A stretch of 34,404 nt of DNA from Collinsella vaginalis (GCF_900176655.1 NZ_LT838843.1:439815-474218); one strand, 5' to 3'; shown: positions 8,581 through 16,836, counted from the stretch's first letter. A program made the numbers and translations. Notes: generated by a model from the sequence alone, not told the origin.

Positions 8581-8640
8581 CTCTGACCAGTACCAACGCG
8601 CGACGGAAGCGTGCCGCGCATCCAAAGGGAAGGAAGCACC

Positions 8641-9504
8641 ATGAACATCTCGCGCCGTTCACTGATCACGGGGGCTGCCGCCGTCGCCGGGGCCGGGCTC
8701 CTCGCGGGCTGCGGCAACGCCGCGTCAACGAACGACTCCTCGACGGCGGGATCCACCGGCTCCTCCGCCACCTCCTCCGTCGAGCTGCAGGTCTTCGCCG
8801 CCAACTCGCTTGAGAAGGCCATGCCCGAGGTGCAGGCCCTCTACACCGAGAAGACCGGTGTCACCTTCGCCGACACGCAGTTCAAGGCCTCCGGCGACCT
8901 CGTCGAGCAGCTTCGCGCCGGCGCTGCCGCCGACGCCCTCATCACGGCTTCCAAGGGCACGATGGACACGGCCGTCGAGGGCAAGCTCGTCGACGACTCC
9001 ACGCGCACGGACATGTTCACGAACGACCTCGTGATCATCCGCGCCGAGGGTGCCGACGTGCAGGTTGCCGCTATCGAGGACGTCGCCTCGATCGACGGCC
9101 GCATCGCCATCGGCGACGCGAAGACCGTGCCGGCCGGCAAGTACGCCAACCAGGCCCTCGCCTCCGTGGGTCTCTACACGGGCACCGAGGGTGACGACGG
9201 CGGGTACGCCGCGAGCATCGCCGACAAGGTCGCCCTCGCCGACAAGGTGGGCACCGCCGCCAAGTACGTCTCCACGGGTGACTGCGTCACCGGGTTCGTC
9301 TACAGCTCCGACATCTACCGCTACGACGGCATCGAGGAGGCCTTCGTCTGCCCCGCCGACTCGCACAAGCCCATCGTCTACCCCGGCGCGGTGACCGCGA
9401 GCTCCGACCATGCCGACGAGGCCGCCAAGTTCCTCGATTTCTGCCTCTCCGATTCCGGCGCGCAGAAGGTCTGGGCCAAGTACGGCTTCGAGCTCTCCGC
9501 CTAA
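8641..9504 (+). CDS. modA: Molybdate ABC transporter substrate-binding lipoprotein
   Basis: 287-residue extracytoplasmic molybdate-binding protein. The N-terminus has twin arginines (SRRSLITGAAAVAGAGLLAGC) and a lipobox ending at LAGC near residue 21, so it is a probable Tat-exported lipoprotein. The mature part has the ModA pattern: VQVFAANSLEKAMPEV-like start (residues ~40-55), FKASGDLVEQLRAGAAADALITAS near 77-100, GDAKTVPAGKYANQAL near 156-171, and GFVYSSD near 218. The ATG at 8641 follows GGAAGGAAG; an upstream GTG at 8611 is rejected. A strong terminator right after the stop precedes modB, so modA may be made in excess of the membrane and ATPase subunits. Confidence 0.95.
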   Translation: MNISRRSLITGAAAVAGAGLLAGCGNAASTNDSSTAGSTGSSATSSVELQVFAANSLEKAMPEVQALYTEKTGVTFADTQFKASGDLVEQLRAGAAADALITASKGTMDTAVEGKLVDDSTRTDMFTNDLVIIRAEGADVQVAAIEDVASIDGRIAIGDAKTVPAGKYANQALASVGLYTGTEGDDGGYAASIADKVALADKVGTAAKYVSTGDCVTGFVYSSDIYRYDGIEEAFVCPADSHKPIVYPGAVTASSDHADEAAKFLDFCLSDSGAQKVWAKYGFELSA

Positions 9505-9514
9505 ACAGCATGCA

Positions 9515-9555
9515 CACGGCCCCGCATGGCATCTGCCTGCGGGGCCGTGGTTTTT
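9515..9555 (+). terminator. Rho-independent terminator between modA and modB
   Basis: CACGGCCCCGCA (9515-9526) pairs perfectly over 12 bp with TGCGGGGCCGTG (9538-9549), followed by G and five Ts. Located 10 bp after the modA stop and about 30 bp before modB. Confidence 0.9.
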
Positions 9556-9586
9556 GACCGACGGTATGAGAGGGGATGCGGGGCGG

Positions 9587-11056
9587 ATGGTGCGGAAGCG
9601 GTTCATGCAGGGCGGGACCATGCTGGTCACGGCCATCCTGATGCTCCTCGCGGCTCTCGCAGCGCCCGTGCATGCCGCGGCAGCCGAGCTCGAGCCCGCA
9701 CCGGGCTCGGCCCTCAACGGCTCCGCCTCCTTCGGCCTCAACGGGTTCGAGCGCAATGCCAAGGGGACGGCCCGCGCCATCGACGGCCAACCTGCGGGAT
9801 ATCGGTTCCCGCTTGCCGCAGGCTCGACCCTCGTCGTCGTGCGCACGCCCGGCGGGGTCCTCGTGTGGGTCGATTCGGCAGCCGCCGCCCGCGCGGGCTT
9901 CGATCCCGCCTCCGTCGATGACCGCGCTGCGCTTACCGAGATGATCACCGACCTCGATCGCGACAGCTCGCTCGGCGGCTCGCTGCTCGCCGACGTATCG
10001 GATCCCTGGGAGTCCATCACCGAGGAGGAGGTCGTCCGGGGATCCTACACCTACCGCTTCAACGTGGCCGGCGAGGACGGCGAGCGCTATGCGACCGTCA
10101 GCGCCGCGCCGGGCACGGAGATCGCCGCGGCCGACCTCGGTGACGGGGCGCTTTGGAGCGACGATGCCCAGATCGTGCCTGCGTCTGAGGTGAGCACGCT
10201 CGCACCACCGAGCGTCCTCGACCAGGTGACGTCCTTCCTCGCCGCCATCGACTACCGGCCGCTCTGGGTTTCGGTCAAGACGAGCGGGATCGCGCTCGCC
10301 GCCTCCCTCGTCCTCGGCCTCGTGGCCGCCTGGCGCGCGTTCGGCACCTCGGGCCGGCTCAAGAGCGTGCTCGACTCCGTCTTCACGATCCCCATGGTGC
10401 TGCCGCCCACGGTCTGCGGCTTCCTGCTGCTGATGCTGTTCGGCCAGTCCACCGGCGTTGGGCGCTGGCTCATCGCCCACGGCATCAGCCTCGTGTTCAC
10501 CTGGCCCGCCGCCGTGATCGCCGCCGTGGTGGTGTCCTTCCCGCTCGTCTACCGCACCGCCCTCGGTGCCTTTGAGGGCCTGGACGCGCAGATGCTCGAC
10601 GCGGCGCGGACGCTTGGATGGAGCGAGGCGCGCATCTTCTGGCGGCTCATGATGCCGCTCGGATGGCCGAGCATCGCCGCCGGCGCCGTGCTCGCCTTCG
10701 CCCGCGCGATGGGGGAGTTTGGCTGCACCCTCTTCTTCGCAGGCAACTACGCCGGTATCACGCAGACTATCCCCATCGCGATCTACTTCGAGTGGATGGG
10801 CGGCAACACGTGGGTGGCGCTGTTCTGGGTCATCGTCGTCATCGCGATGAGCTTCGCGGTGATCCTCTTCATCAACCTCTACACGGCGCATTCGCAGACT
10901 TACCGAAGGCGCTCGGGTGTTCGCCGCGGCCGCGGTGCCGCTGCAGCTCAGGGCGACACGCTCAGCGCCGAGGCGACGGGCGGCGACGCCCTGCGCATCG
11001 ACCGCGACGCCCTGCGCGACCTCCTCGGCCTCGTCGATCGGGAAGGGGGTGCGTGA
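9587..11056 (+). CDS. modB: Molybdate ABC permease with extra extracytoplasmic N-terminal domain
   Basis: About 489 residues, twice the usual ModB length of roughly 225. The C-terminal half is a standard BPD-type permease from about residue 225: five hydrophobic segments and an EAA loop, LDAQMLDAARTLGWSEARI, followed by FARAMGEFGCTLFFAGN. The N-terminus has a signal peptide or anchor (LVTAILMLLAALAAPVHA), then about 190 non-membrane residues, rich in Ala, Asp, Gly and Ser, that should lie outside the cell. I do not recognise that domain. A hydrophilic tail of about 50 residues follows the last membrane segment. Candidate starts are ATG 9566, 9587 and 9620; 9587 is a compromise. The stop overlaps the modC start (TGATG). 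Confidence 0.85.
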   Translation: MVRKRFMQGGTMLVTAILMLLAALAAPVHAAAAELEPAPGSALNGSASFGLNGFERNAKGTARAIDGQPAGYRFPLAAGSTLVVVRTPGGVLVWVDSAAAARAGFDPASVDDRAALTEMITDLDRDSSLGGSLLADVSDPWESITEEEVVRGSYTYRFNVAGEDGERYATVSAAPGTEIAAADLGDGALWSDDAQIVPASEVSTLAPPSVLDQVTSFLAAIDYRPLWVSVKTSGIALAASLVLGLVAAWRAFGTSGRLKSVLDSVFTIPMVLPPTVCGFLLLMLFGQSTGVGRWLIAHGISLVFTWPAAVIAAVVVSFPLVYRTALGAFEGLDAQMLDAARTLGWSEARIFWRLMMPLGWPSIAAGAVLAFARAMGEFGCTLFFAGNYAGITQTIPIAIYFEWMGGNTWVALFWVIVVIAMSFAVILFINLYTAHSQTYRRRSGVRRGRGAAAAQGDTLSAEATGGDALRIDRDALRDLLGLVDREGGA

Positions 11057-12129
11057 TGTCGCTCTCGCTTGACATCAAGAAGGCGTTTCCCGGGTTCAAC
11101 CTGGATATCCAGCTCGAGGCGGGGGAGGAGCGCGTGGCCCTGCTCGGCGCCTCAGGCTGCGGCAAGAGCATCACGCTGCGCTGCATCGCCGGTGTCGAGA
11201 CCCCCGACGAGGGCCGCATCGTGGTGAACGGCGTCACGTTCTTCGACTCTGAACGCGGCGTGAACCTCTCGCCGCAGGAGCGCCGCTGCGCCCTGCTGTT
11301 CCAGAGCTACCAGCTCTTCCCGAACCTCACGGTGATCGAGAACGTCGAAGCCGGGATGGCCCGCTCGCTCACGGCTGCCGAGCGCCGCGATCGGGCCGAG
11401 CGGTGCCTCTCCATCTTTGGGATGGCGTCCTTCGGCGACCGCTACCCGGTGGCGCTTTCAGGTGGCCAGCAGCAGCGGGTGGCCCTCGCGCGCATGATCG
11501 CGGCGCGGCCGGGGATCCTCATGTTCGATGAGCCGATGAGCGCGCTCGACTCTTTCTTAAAGAACACCCTCGAGCAGAGCATGCTCGACCTCTTCGCGGT
11601 GGCCGGACGCACGGTGCTCTACGTGAGCCATGACATCGACGAGGCGTGTCGCCTTTGCGAGCGGATCTGCGTGCTCCACAACGGGCACGTGGAGGAGGTC
11701 GGCAGCGTCGACGAGGTGGTCGGACATCCGCGCACCCTCGCGGCCCTGCGTCTCACGGGCTGCAAGAACACGAGCGCCGCTGAGAAGGTCGGGCCCACGA
11801 GCGTGCGCGCCCTCGACTGGGGGATGACCTTCGAGATGGGGGAGACGGTGCCCGATGATGTCGCCTACCTGGGGATCCGGGCCTCCCATATTCATCTTGA
11901 CCGGAATAGGGACGGTTCGGGGAGGAACAGCTTCAGGCTGCATGTCGCTCGCGTGAGCGACGCCCGCTTCGAGCGCGTGGTGCTTCTCGACGCCCCGCGG
12001 TCCGACGCGCCGAGCCGCCTCACGTGGAAGGTGAACACGGCCGATGCGGCCGAGGCGGACCTGCCGCACGAGGGCGACGTGCTCGGTCTGCACTTCGATG
12101 CGAGCCGGATCCATCTGGTGAGCCGATAG
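11056..12129 (+). CDS. modC: Molybdate ABC transporter ATP-binding protein
   Basis: 357-residue ATPase that energises molybdate import with ModB. Walker A is GASGCGKS near residue 33-40, the Q-loop is in LLFQSYQLFPN near 80, the ABC signature is LSGGQQQRVALARM near 134-147, Walker B is GILMFDEPMSALDS near 154-167 and the switch histidine is in YVSHDIDEA near 190. The last ~130 residues, after the nucleotide-binding domain, resemble the regulatory TOBE/mop region of ModC. The ATG overlaps the modB TGA by one base, with GGAAGGGGG upstream, indicating tight coupling. It is the last gene of the molybdenum block. Confidence 0.94.
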   Translation: MSLSLDIKKAFPGFNLDIQLEAGEERVALLGASGCGKSITLRCIAGVETPDEGRIVVNGVTFFDSERGVNLSPQERRCALLFQSYQLFPNLTVIENVEAGMARSLTAAERRDRAERCLSIFGMASFGDRYPVALSGGQQQRVALARMIAARPGILMFDEPMSALDSFLKNTLEQSMLDLFAVAGRTVLYVSHDIDEACRLCERICVLHNGHVEEVGSVDEVVGHPRTLAALRLTGCKNTSAAEKVGPTSVRALDWGMTFEMGETVPDDVAYLGIRASHIHLDRNRDGSGRNSFRLHVARVSDARFERVVLLDAPRSDAPSRLTWKVNTADAAEADLPHEGDVLGLHFDASRIHLVSR

Positions 12130-12370
12130 CATTGTGCGTCGCCTCGGGGCGGCAGCATGGTGCGTTTCTCTGTTGGGGCTGCGCTGGACGCTGTCTACGC
12201 TTCGTTCGTGTGGCCGGAATCCATCTCTCCTGCACGCAGGGACAAGCCCGTGTGCTTGGAGCGCCTGATAGACATCGGAGGTCATCTCTCCTGCGCGCGG
12301 AGCAAGTCATTTCATGACACGGGAGGCCCCGGCGGTCATCATCGTTTTTCTCACGCGCGAAGTCGAAAGA

Positions 12371-12580
12371 TGCCGCTTTGGTACAGGTTCTCATGATGCC
12401 GATGTAAACCTCCTCAGTTTGGTACAGGTTTTCGGCGTGGGGCAATGCACACGGCGCGAAGGCAAGGCCTTTACCTGCGAGTCCCGTCCTCCGAGTCGGA
12501 ACTCTACTCGGACGGGTCGGCAAAACCTGTACCAAACTGAGGAGGTTTTCCTCCCATGCGACGAAACATGTACCAACGGC
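12371..12580. repeat. Nested inverted repeat with TTTGGTACAGGTT units
   Basis: A perfect 27-bp inverted repeat joins 12406-12432 and 12522-12548; its core is TTTGGTACAGGTTTT flanked by CCTCCTCAG. An outer, degenerate pair of the same unit lies at 12377-12389 (TTTGGTACAGGTT) and 12565-12575 (AACATGTACCA). The 89-bp interior contains its own bulged hairpin (CCCGTCC-GAGT at about 12483-12496 with ACTCGGACGGG at 12505-12515). No protein fits. It lies in the 710-bp gap between convergent modC and a minus-strand gene. It could be a MITE, a REP-like element or a structured RNA. Confidence 0.75.
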
Positions 12581-12765
12581 GCGAGATTTCCCCTCGAGTC
12601 CACAGGAGAGCGGGGAGCATGCTGGCGGCGGCCGAGAGAGGGGGCTTCGGCGGGAAGGGGGGACGGTTTTAGATTGAGTCTGCCTGCGGCCTGGAGAACG
12701 GTCTGCACCCGGGGGCGGCCATGCCACTTCTCGAGGACACGATAGTGTCCCTGCCTCGTTTTATG

Positions 12766-12808
12766 AAAAAACAGGATGGGAGCGCGTTTGCGAGCGGTCC
12801 CATCCTGT
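12766..12808 (-). terminator. Rho-independent terminator for the minus-strand DUF1801-type gene
   Basis: ACAGGATGGGA (12771-12781) pairs perfectly with TCCCATCCTGT (12798-12808); the A-tract at 12766-12771 gives six Us on the minus strand. It lies about 30 bp past the stop of the gene at 12840-13259. Confidence 0.85.
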
Positions 12809-12839
12809 TCGTGTGCGATGAATGCGTGGAGGCGTCCCG

Positions 12840-13259
12840 TTACCCGATCGCACGCTTTACGAGCTCGCGGACCCGTTCGGTCACCTCATCAGTCACCTGG
12901 TTGATGGCGTAGCTCGTGGCCCACATGTTGCCGTCATCGAGGGCTGCGCCCTCCTGGAACCCGAGCGTCCCATAGCGCACGTCGAACTTGGATGCCGGCT
13001 GGTAGAAGACGATGACCTTGCCGTCCCGCTCGTAGGCGGGGAACCCGTACCAGGTGCGTGGGGAGAGCTCGGGGGCGACCTCGCTCACCACCTGGTGCAC
13101 CATCACGGCGATGGCGCGGTCGTTCTCGGGCATGGCCTCAATGGCCTCGAGGAGCGATTCGAGCCAATCGGCCTTCTTCTTGCCCCCGCGCTCGGCGCGC
13201 AGCTCTTCGGCGCGCTGCTTCATGGCCTCCTGCTCGGCCTTGCTGAACCCACTGGACAT
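12840..13259 (-). CDS. DUF1801/YdhG-like small protein
   Basis: 139-residue soluble protein. A lysine- and glutamate-rich helical N-terminus (KAEQEAMKQRAEELRAERGGKKK) is followed by a YdhG/DUF1801-like fold with the characteristic TWYGFPAYERDGKVIVFYQPASKF near residues 72-95 and RYGTLGF near 98-104. Biochemical role unknown for the family; frataxin-like proteins are structural relatives. The ATG at 13259 has AAAGGAG upstream, and an in-frame upstream ATG at 13385 lacks one. A second, shorter DUF1801-type protein is encoded at 16362-16700. A strong terminator follows. Confidence 0.75.
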   Translation of the reverse strand: MSSGFSKAEQEAMKQRAEELRAERGGKKKADWLESLLEAIEAMPENDRAIAVMVHQVVSEVAPELSPRTWYGFPAYERDGKVIVFYQPASKFDVRYGTLGFQEGAALDDGNMWATSYAINQVTDEVTERVRELVKRAIG

Positions 13260-13537
13260 GTCGGTCTCCTTTGGTTGAGGTGTGCGGCGGTCCGCCGTCG
13301 CGTATCGGTCGATAGTGGGTTTATGCCGCGTTACGGGCCGACTAAGACCGTGTGGAGCGTGTCCGACGGAAGACGGAAACCCCACAACCGGGAAGGGTGG
13401 GCACCTTTAGGGGGAGTGCGCCTTGAAGGCCTGGGTCCCAGCCACCGAGACTCGAATAGGCGCTGACAACCTCTGACGCCACGCCTCGCGTGCGTTCATT
13501 TAAATTCGGCGCAGGGTGCACATGGGCATTCGGAACA
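13260..13537. other. Intergenic stretch without recognised gene
   Basis: No convincing coding frame, repeat or RNA is seen between the minus-strand DUF1801-type gene and the tRNA-Pro promoter. The region should contain the promoter of the minus-strand gene, which I could not place. Confidence 0.4.
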
Positions 13538-13566
13538 TTGCCCCTCACCATGGGAAGCCGTATAAT
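13538..13566 (+). promoter_or_regulatory. Promoter of tRNA-Pro
   Basis: TTGCCC (13538-13543) and TATAAT (13561-13566) are exactly 17 bases apart, and the tRNA begins 14 bases after the -10 element. Confidence 0.8.
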
Positions 13567-13579
13567 CAACTGCTTGAGT

Positions 13580-13656
13580 CGGGACGTGGCGCAGCTTGGT
13601 AGCGCGCCTGCTTTGGGAGCAGGATGTCGCAGGTTCAAATCCTGTCGTCCCGACCA
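13580..13656 (+). tRNA. tRNA-Pro (anticodon TGG)
   Basis: Complete 77-nt cloverleaf. The acceptor CGGGACG (13580-13586) pairs with CGTCCCG (13646-13652), then A and an encoded CCA. The anticodon stem CCTGC/GCAGG holds loop TTTGGGA with anticodon TGG. The T arm is CAGG-TTCAAAT-CCTG. Confidence 0.97.
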
Positions 13657-13801
13657 TCTCCTGAGCTTCCCGCTCGTTTCCAAACGCTTTCTCCGAATAT
13701 CTCCCGGTGGTCAGGATGCGACGGCGCACTGCCTTGGCATGGGGTATAACCACCGTAACGCCCGCAACCCCGATGGCCACCGTGCCGAAAAGGAGCGCAC
13801 C

Positions 13802-14218
13802 ATGGAGAAGGTTCACATCGAGGCAATCGCCCACGTCCCCGTCGAGGCCGCATGGGATCTGTACATGAAGCCGGAGCACATCGTTCGGTGGAACGCGGCG
13901 AGCGAGGATTGGCATACGCCTCGCGCTGAGAACGACCCGCAGGTCGGTGGGACCTACCACGCCCGCATGGAGGCAAAGGACGGCTCCATGGGGTTCGACC
14001 TCATCGCGACCTATACCGCGGTTGAGCCGGGTCGCTCCTTCACCTATGAGATGCAGGACGGCCGCGAGGTGCTCGCCGCATTCGAAGCGGTTGACGATGG
14101 CACGCGCATCACCCTCGACTTCGACCCCGAGGCTCAGAATCCCCGCGAGTTCCAACAGCAGGGCTGGCAGGCGATCCTCGACAACTTCGTGCGGTACGCC
14201 GAGGGCCTCGAGGCCTAG
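13802..14218 (+). CDS. SRPBCC (AHSA1/START-like) domain protein
   Basis: 138-residue soluble protein of the AHSA1 (Hsp90 ATPase activator homologue) branch of the SRPBCC fold, which forms a hydrophobic ligand pocket. Features: N-terminal IEAIAHVPVEAAWDLYM and HIVRWNAASEDWHTP (residues ~5-40), GGTYHARMEAKDG near 50, and the C-terminal helix QQGWQAILDNFVRYAEGL. Ligand unknown. The ATG at 13802 is preceded by AAAAGGAG at good spacing. It is followed 3 bp later by the YjbR gene, so the two are probably co-transcribed and co-translated. Confidence 0.88.
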   Translation: MEKVHIEAIAHVPVEAAWDLYMKPEHIVRWNAASEDWHTPRAENDPQVGGTYHARMEAKDGSMGFDLIATYTAVEPGRSFTYEMQDGREVLAAFEAVDDGTRITLDFDPEAQNPREFQQQGWQAILDNFVRYAEGLEA

Positions 14219-14221
14219 CCC

Positions 14222-14587
14222 ATGGACGGAGCCGCTCTCACCCGCGTTGCGATAGAGACGGTGCGTTCCCTCCCCGCCACCGATGTGCACTCCTTTGCCG
14301 CCGACTGGGAGGCCGCACGGGTGGCGGGGAAGTGGTTTGCGCTGTTCAGCGAGCTTGATGATCGCATCGTCACCGTCAAGGCCGATCCCGCCGACGCCCT
14401 CGCGCTCACACAGGGTTTCGACGCCATCACCCCGGGTTACCACATGAACAAACGACACTGGATCACGATCCACCCTCATGGCGATGTCGATGAGGTCATG
14501 GTTGCCGACCTTGTGCGCCAGTCGTATCAGATCGTGCGCGATGCGCTGCCGAAGAGTCGTCGCCCGCTTGGCACGACGGGGGCGTGA
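14222..14587 (+). CDS. MmcQ/YjbR family DNA-binding-like protein
   Basis: 121-residue protein of the MmcQ/YjbR (DUF419) family, with a CyaY-like fold. Recognised by KWFALFSELDDRIVTVKADP (residues ~40-58), ITPGYHMNKRHWITI (~70-84) and the C-terminal LVRQSYQIVRDALPKS. Function unknown, with weak evidence for nucleic acid binding in some members. The ATG lies 3 bp after the stop of the SRPBCC gene. The repeat-bearing 600-bp gap follows. Confidence 0.88.
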   Translation: MDGAALTRVAIETVRSLPATDVHSFAADWEAARVAGKWFALFSELDDRIVTVKADPADALALTQGFDAITPGYHMNKRHWITIHPHGDVDEVMVADLVRQSYQIVRDALPKSRRPLGTTGA

Positions 14588-14709
14588 TGGGGACACGGGG
14601 TGCCCGTTTCGGAGGGCATGGTATGAAGGGGCTTTCGCGGTGTGGGGTGATGCGGGTCTGAGGGATCTGGCTGAGAAGGGGCGACCCGTGCGAGGCCGTT
14701 AACTCATCG

Positions 14710-14773
14710 AGAGCGTCATCTCGACCTTGCTTTGAGGCAAATCCGCTCCAAGATGCCCTCCAGATGACGTTTT
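14710..14773 (+). repeat. 64-nt palindromic repeat, copy 1
   Basis: Most diverged copy of a family of five. The inner terminal repeat CGTCATCT (14714-14721) pairs with AGATGACG (14762-14769); the interior shares CAAATCCGCTCC-AGATGCCCTC with copy 2. Same strand and same length as the other copies. Confidence 0.75.
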
Positions 14774-14849
14774 GCATCTCATTCAAGCCGACGCACATAA
14801 GGCCGATTCGACCAGGGTGTCCGAGGCCCCTCTGGTGAGACTCGCGTCG

Positions 14850-14913
14850 AAAACGTCATCTCGAAGCCGTTCCCATGCGAATCTGCCTATAGATGCCCTC
14901 CAGATGACGTTTC
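14850..14913 (+). repeat. 64-nt palindromic repeat, copy 2
   Basis: AAAACGTCATCT (14850-14861) and AGATGACGTTTC (14902-14913) form the ends; the interior has CCGTTCCCATGCGAATCTGC. It starts 140 bp after the start of copy 1. Confidence 0.85.
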
Positions 14914-14980
14914 GCACGCTATCTGCGATTGGGATGGCCGCAAGTCCGTCGTATCGGAGTGCCTAACGAGGATGGCGTCG

Positions 14981-15044
14981 AAAACGTCATCTCGATAGCG
15001 TCTCCATGCGAATCTGCCTCGAAGCGGCCCCCAGATGACGCTTT
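14981..15044 (+). repeat. 64-nt palindromic repeat, copy 3
   Basis: AAAACGTCATCTCGA at the left end, AGATGACGCTTT at the right end, interior CATGCGAATCTGCCT as in copy 2. It starts 131 bp after copy 2. The five bases before both copy 2 and copy 3 (GCGTCG) are also shared. Confidence 0.85.
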
Positions 15045-15195
15045 ACTCCTCCATCTGAACATCCTCCCCGTGACGCGCTCCCACGTGGCGCCCTCGGGAG
15101 AGCGACTGGAGCTTGGGCGGATGCCGCAACCTACGGCCTCGTTCGGGTATAAACCCGGCCATCTAGCAACCGCGAGAAAGCCGTAGGTGATCGCC

Positions 15196-16326
15196 ATGGG
15201 GCGCTCCCTCCTGTTCCAGCCCTTGACCGTACGCGGGCTCGACCTGCCGAACCGACTCATCATGCCCCCGATGTGCCAGTACTCCGCTGCTCCCGTGGGG
15301 CCGGAGCTCGGCCGTCCGAACACCTGGCACCTCGTGCACTACGGTTCGCGTGCGCAGTCCGGTGTGGGAACCGTGGTGGTCGAGGCCACGGGCGTCGTTC
15401 CCGAGGGGCGCATCTCCGTCGCCTGCCTCTTGCTGCACGACGACGCCCAGATACCGTATTTCAAACTCCTCGCCGATGTGATCCACGCCGGCGGTGCCCG
15501 TGCGTTCATCCAGCTCAACCATGCCGGGCGCAAGGGTTCGAGCAGGCGTGCCTGGGAGGAGGCCGAGGGGCCCGCTACGCCGGAGATCGGTGGCTGGGAG
15601 CCTGTTGCCCCCTCGGCGATCCCCATGTCGGAAGACGGTCTCACGCCGCGCGAGCTCACCGATGCCGAGGTGGATGCGCTCGCAGATTCCTTCGCCACGG
15701 CCGCCCGCCGTGCGATCTCAGCCGGCTTCGACGGCGTCCAGATCCACGGTGCGCACGGCTACCTCATCCACCAGTTCCTCTCGCCGGCGTCGAACGCGCG
15801 CGCCGATCGATGGGGCGGCGATTTCGAGGGACGCACGCGCTTTGTGCACGAGGTCGTGCGTCGCACGCGCGCGGCAATAGGGGAGGGGCCCCTGCTCATC
15901 CGCCTCTCGGCTACCGACTGGGTCGAAGCGGATTCCCTGCCGGGCGAGCGCTCCTGGACGCTCGCCGACACCTGCCGGCTTGTGCCGTCCCTGGTGGCCG
16001 ACGGCGTCGATATGGTCGACATCTCAACAGGCGGCAATATGCTCGCCGATATCCCGGCCGGCCCTGGTTACCAGGTGGCTGCGGCGAGTGCCGTCCGCGA
16101 GACCCTACGGGGTTCCGGACTCGAGACGCCTGTCTCAGCGGTGGGCCTCATCCTCTCGGCGACGCAGGCCGAGCAGATCCTCGTGAGCGGGGACGCTGAC
16201 GCCGTTGAGATCGGGCGTCCGTTGCTCGCCGATCCGACCCTCCCGCGCCTCTGGGCGACGCAGCTGCGCGCCGAGGCGACACCGCTGCCGCCGCAGTATC
16301 TCCGCGGTGGCGTGCGCCAGGGTTGA
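15196..16326 (+). CDS. Old Yellow Enzyme family NADH:flavin oxidoreductase (YqjM-like)
   Basis: 376-residue FMN-dependent ene-reductase-type TIM barrel that reduces activated C=C bonds using NAD(P)H; natural substrate unknown. Family features: LPNRLIMPPMCQYSA near residues 18-32 (with the cysteine of the YqjM-type subclass), LNHAGRKGS near 105-113, the HGAHGYLIHQFLSP motif near 175-188, RADRWGGDFEGR near 193-204, and the phosphate-binding VGLILS and VEIGRPLLADP near the C-terminus. The ATG at 15196 has AGGTGA 5 bases upstream. No Fe-S or second flavin domain follows, so it is the short OYE type, not the 2,4-dienoyl-CoA reductase type. Confidence 0.93.
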   Translation: MGRSLLFQPLTVRGLDLPNRLIMPPMCQYSAAPVGPELGRPNTWHLVHYGSRAQSGVGTVVVEATGVVPEGRISVACLLLHDDAQIPYFKLLADVIHAGGARAFIQLNHAGRKGSSRRAWEEAEGPATPEIGGWEPVAPSAIPMSEDGLTPRELTDAEVDALADSFATAARRAISAGFDGVQIHGAHGYLIHQFLSPASNARADRWGGDFEGRTRFVHEVVRRTRAAIGEGPLLIRLSATDWVEADSLPGERSWTLADTCRLVPSLVADGVDMVDISTGGNMLADIPAGPGYQVAAASAVRETLRGSGLETPVSAVGLILSATQAEQILVSGDADAVEIGRPLLADPTLPRLWATQLRAEATPLPPQYLRGGVRQG

Positions 16327-16361
16327 TCGGTGGGGTCAGCAGTGCCAGAAAGGAGTCATCC

Positions 16362-16700
16362 GTGACCGTTGACGAGTACATCTCAGCCCAGGAGCCCGCT
16401 ATCGCCGAGCGCTTGACCCAGGTGTGTCAGGCCTTTGCCGAGGCCCTGCCCGATGCCGAGGAGCGCATCGCGTGGAATATGCCGACGTGCTGGCAGGGGT
16501 CGCATATCATCCACTACGCCGCCGCGAAGAAGCACATCGGGATCTATCCCGGGTCCGCGGCGGTTGCGGCCTTCGCCGATCGGCTCACGGCGTTCAAGAC
16601 GAGCAAGGGTGCGATTCAGCTCCCCCACACCAAGGAGCTGCCGATTGAGCTCTTGCAGGAGCTCGCGCGGTGGTGCTTGGAGAACCGGGGGCATGCGTAA
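16362..16700 (+). CDS. DUF1801 family protein (YdhG-like)
   Basis: 112-residue protein with a typical DUF1801 pattern: VDEYISAQEP at the N-terminus, EERIAWNMPTCWQGSHIIHYAAAKKHIGIYPG (read in two parts) near residues 32-62, and FKTSKGAIQLPHTKELP near 76-92. Some members are called iron chaperones by resemblance to frataxin, but the role is not established. GTG at 16362 is chosen because AAAGGAG is 7 bases upstream. It begins 35 bp after the OYE-type gene and is probably co-transcribed. A short palindrome, GTTTTC-GCAT-GAAAAC (16703-16718), follows the stop. Confidence 0.88.
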   Translation: MTVDEYISAQEPAIAERLTQVCQAFAEALPDAEERIAWNMPTCWQGSHIIHYAAAKKHIGIYPGSAAVAAFADRLTAFKTSKGAIQLPHTKELPIELLQELARWCLENRGHA

Positions 16701-16810
16701 GTTTTCGCATGAAAACCGTCTATAGGGAGTGAGATCCTTTTTGCGTGTGTTGTGTATAATAGAAATGGCAAATGTCGTATAATTTAAAGGTTACGCCTTG
16801 ATGGAGGAGA

Positions 16811-16834
16811 GCCGGTTCAAATCCGGGCGTCCGC
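16811..16834 (+). other. Possible tRNA 3' remnant (T arm and acceptor strand)
   Basis: GCCGG-TTCAAAT-CCGGG looks like a tRNA T arm (one mismatched pair) followed by a 7-base acceptor strand CGTCCGC, and then immediately by a terminator. No matching 5' acceptor GCGGACG or anticodon arm is found upstream, so it is not a full tRNA. It may be the scar of an insertion or excision at a tRNA. Confidence 0.35.
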
Positions 16835-16836
16835 GG

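Noticed and set aside
12314-12745. 143-codon open frame through the nested inverted repeat
   Set aside because: It is translated from inverted repeat arms, lacks a ribosome site and has no family features.
14710-15044. CRISPR array
   Set aside because: Copies are too few, too long and too diverged, the spacers differ in length (67 and 76 bp here), and no cas gene is present.
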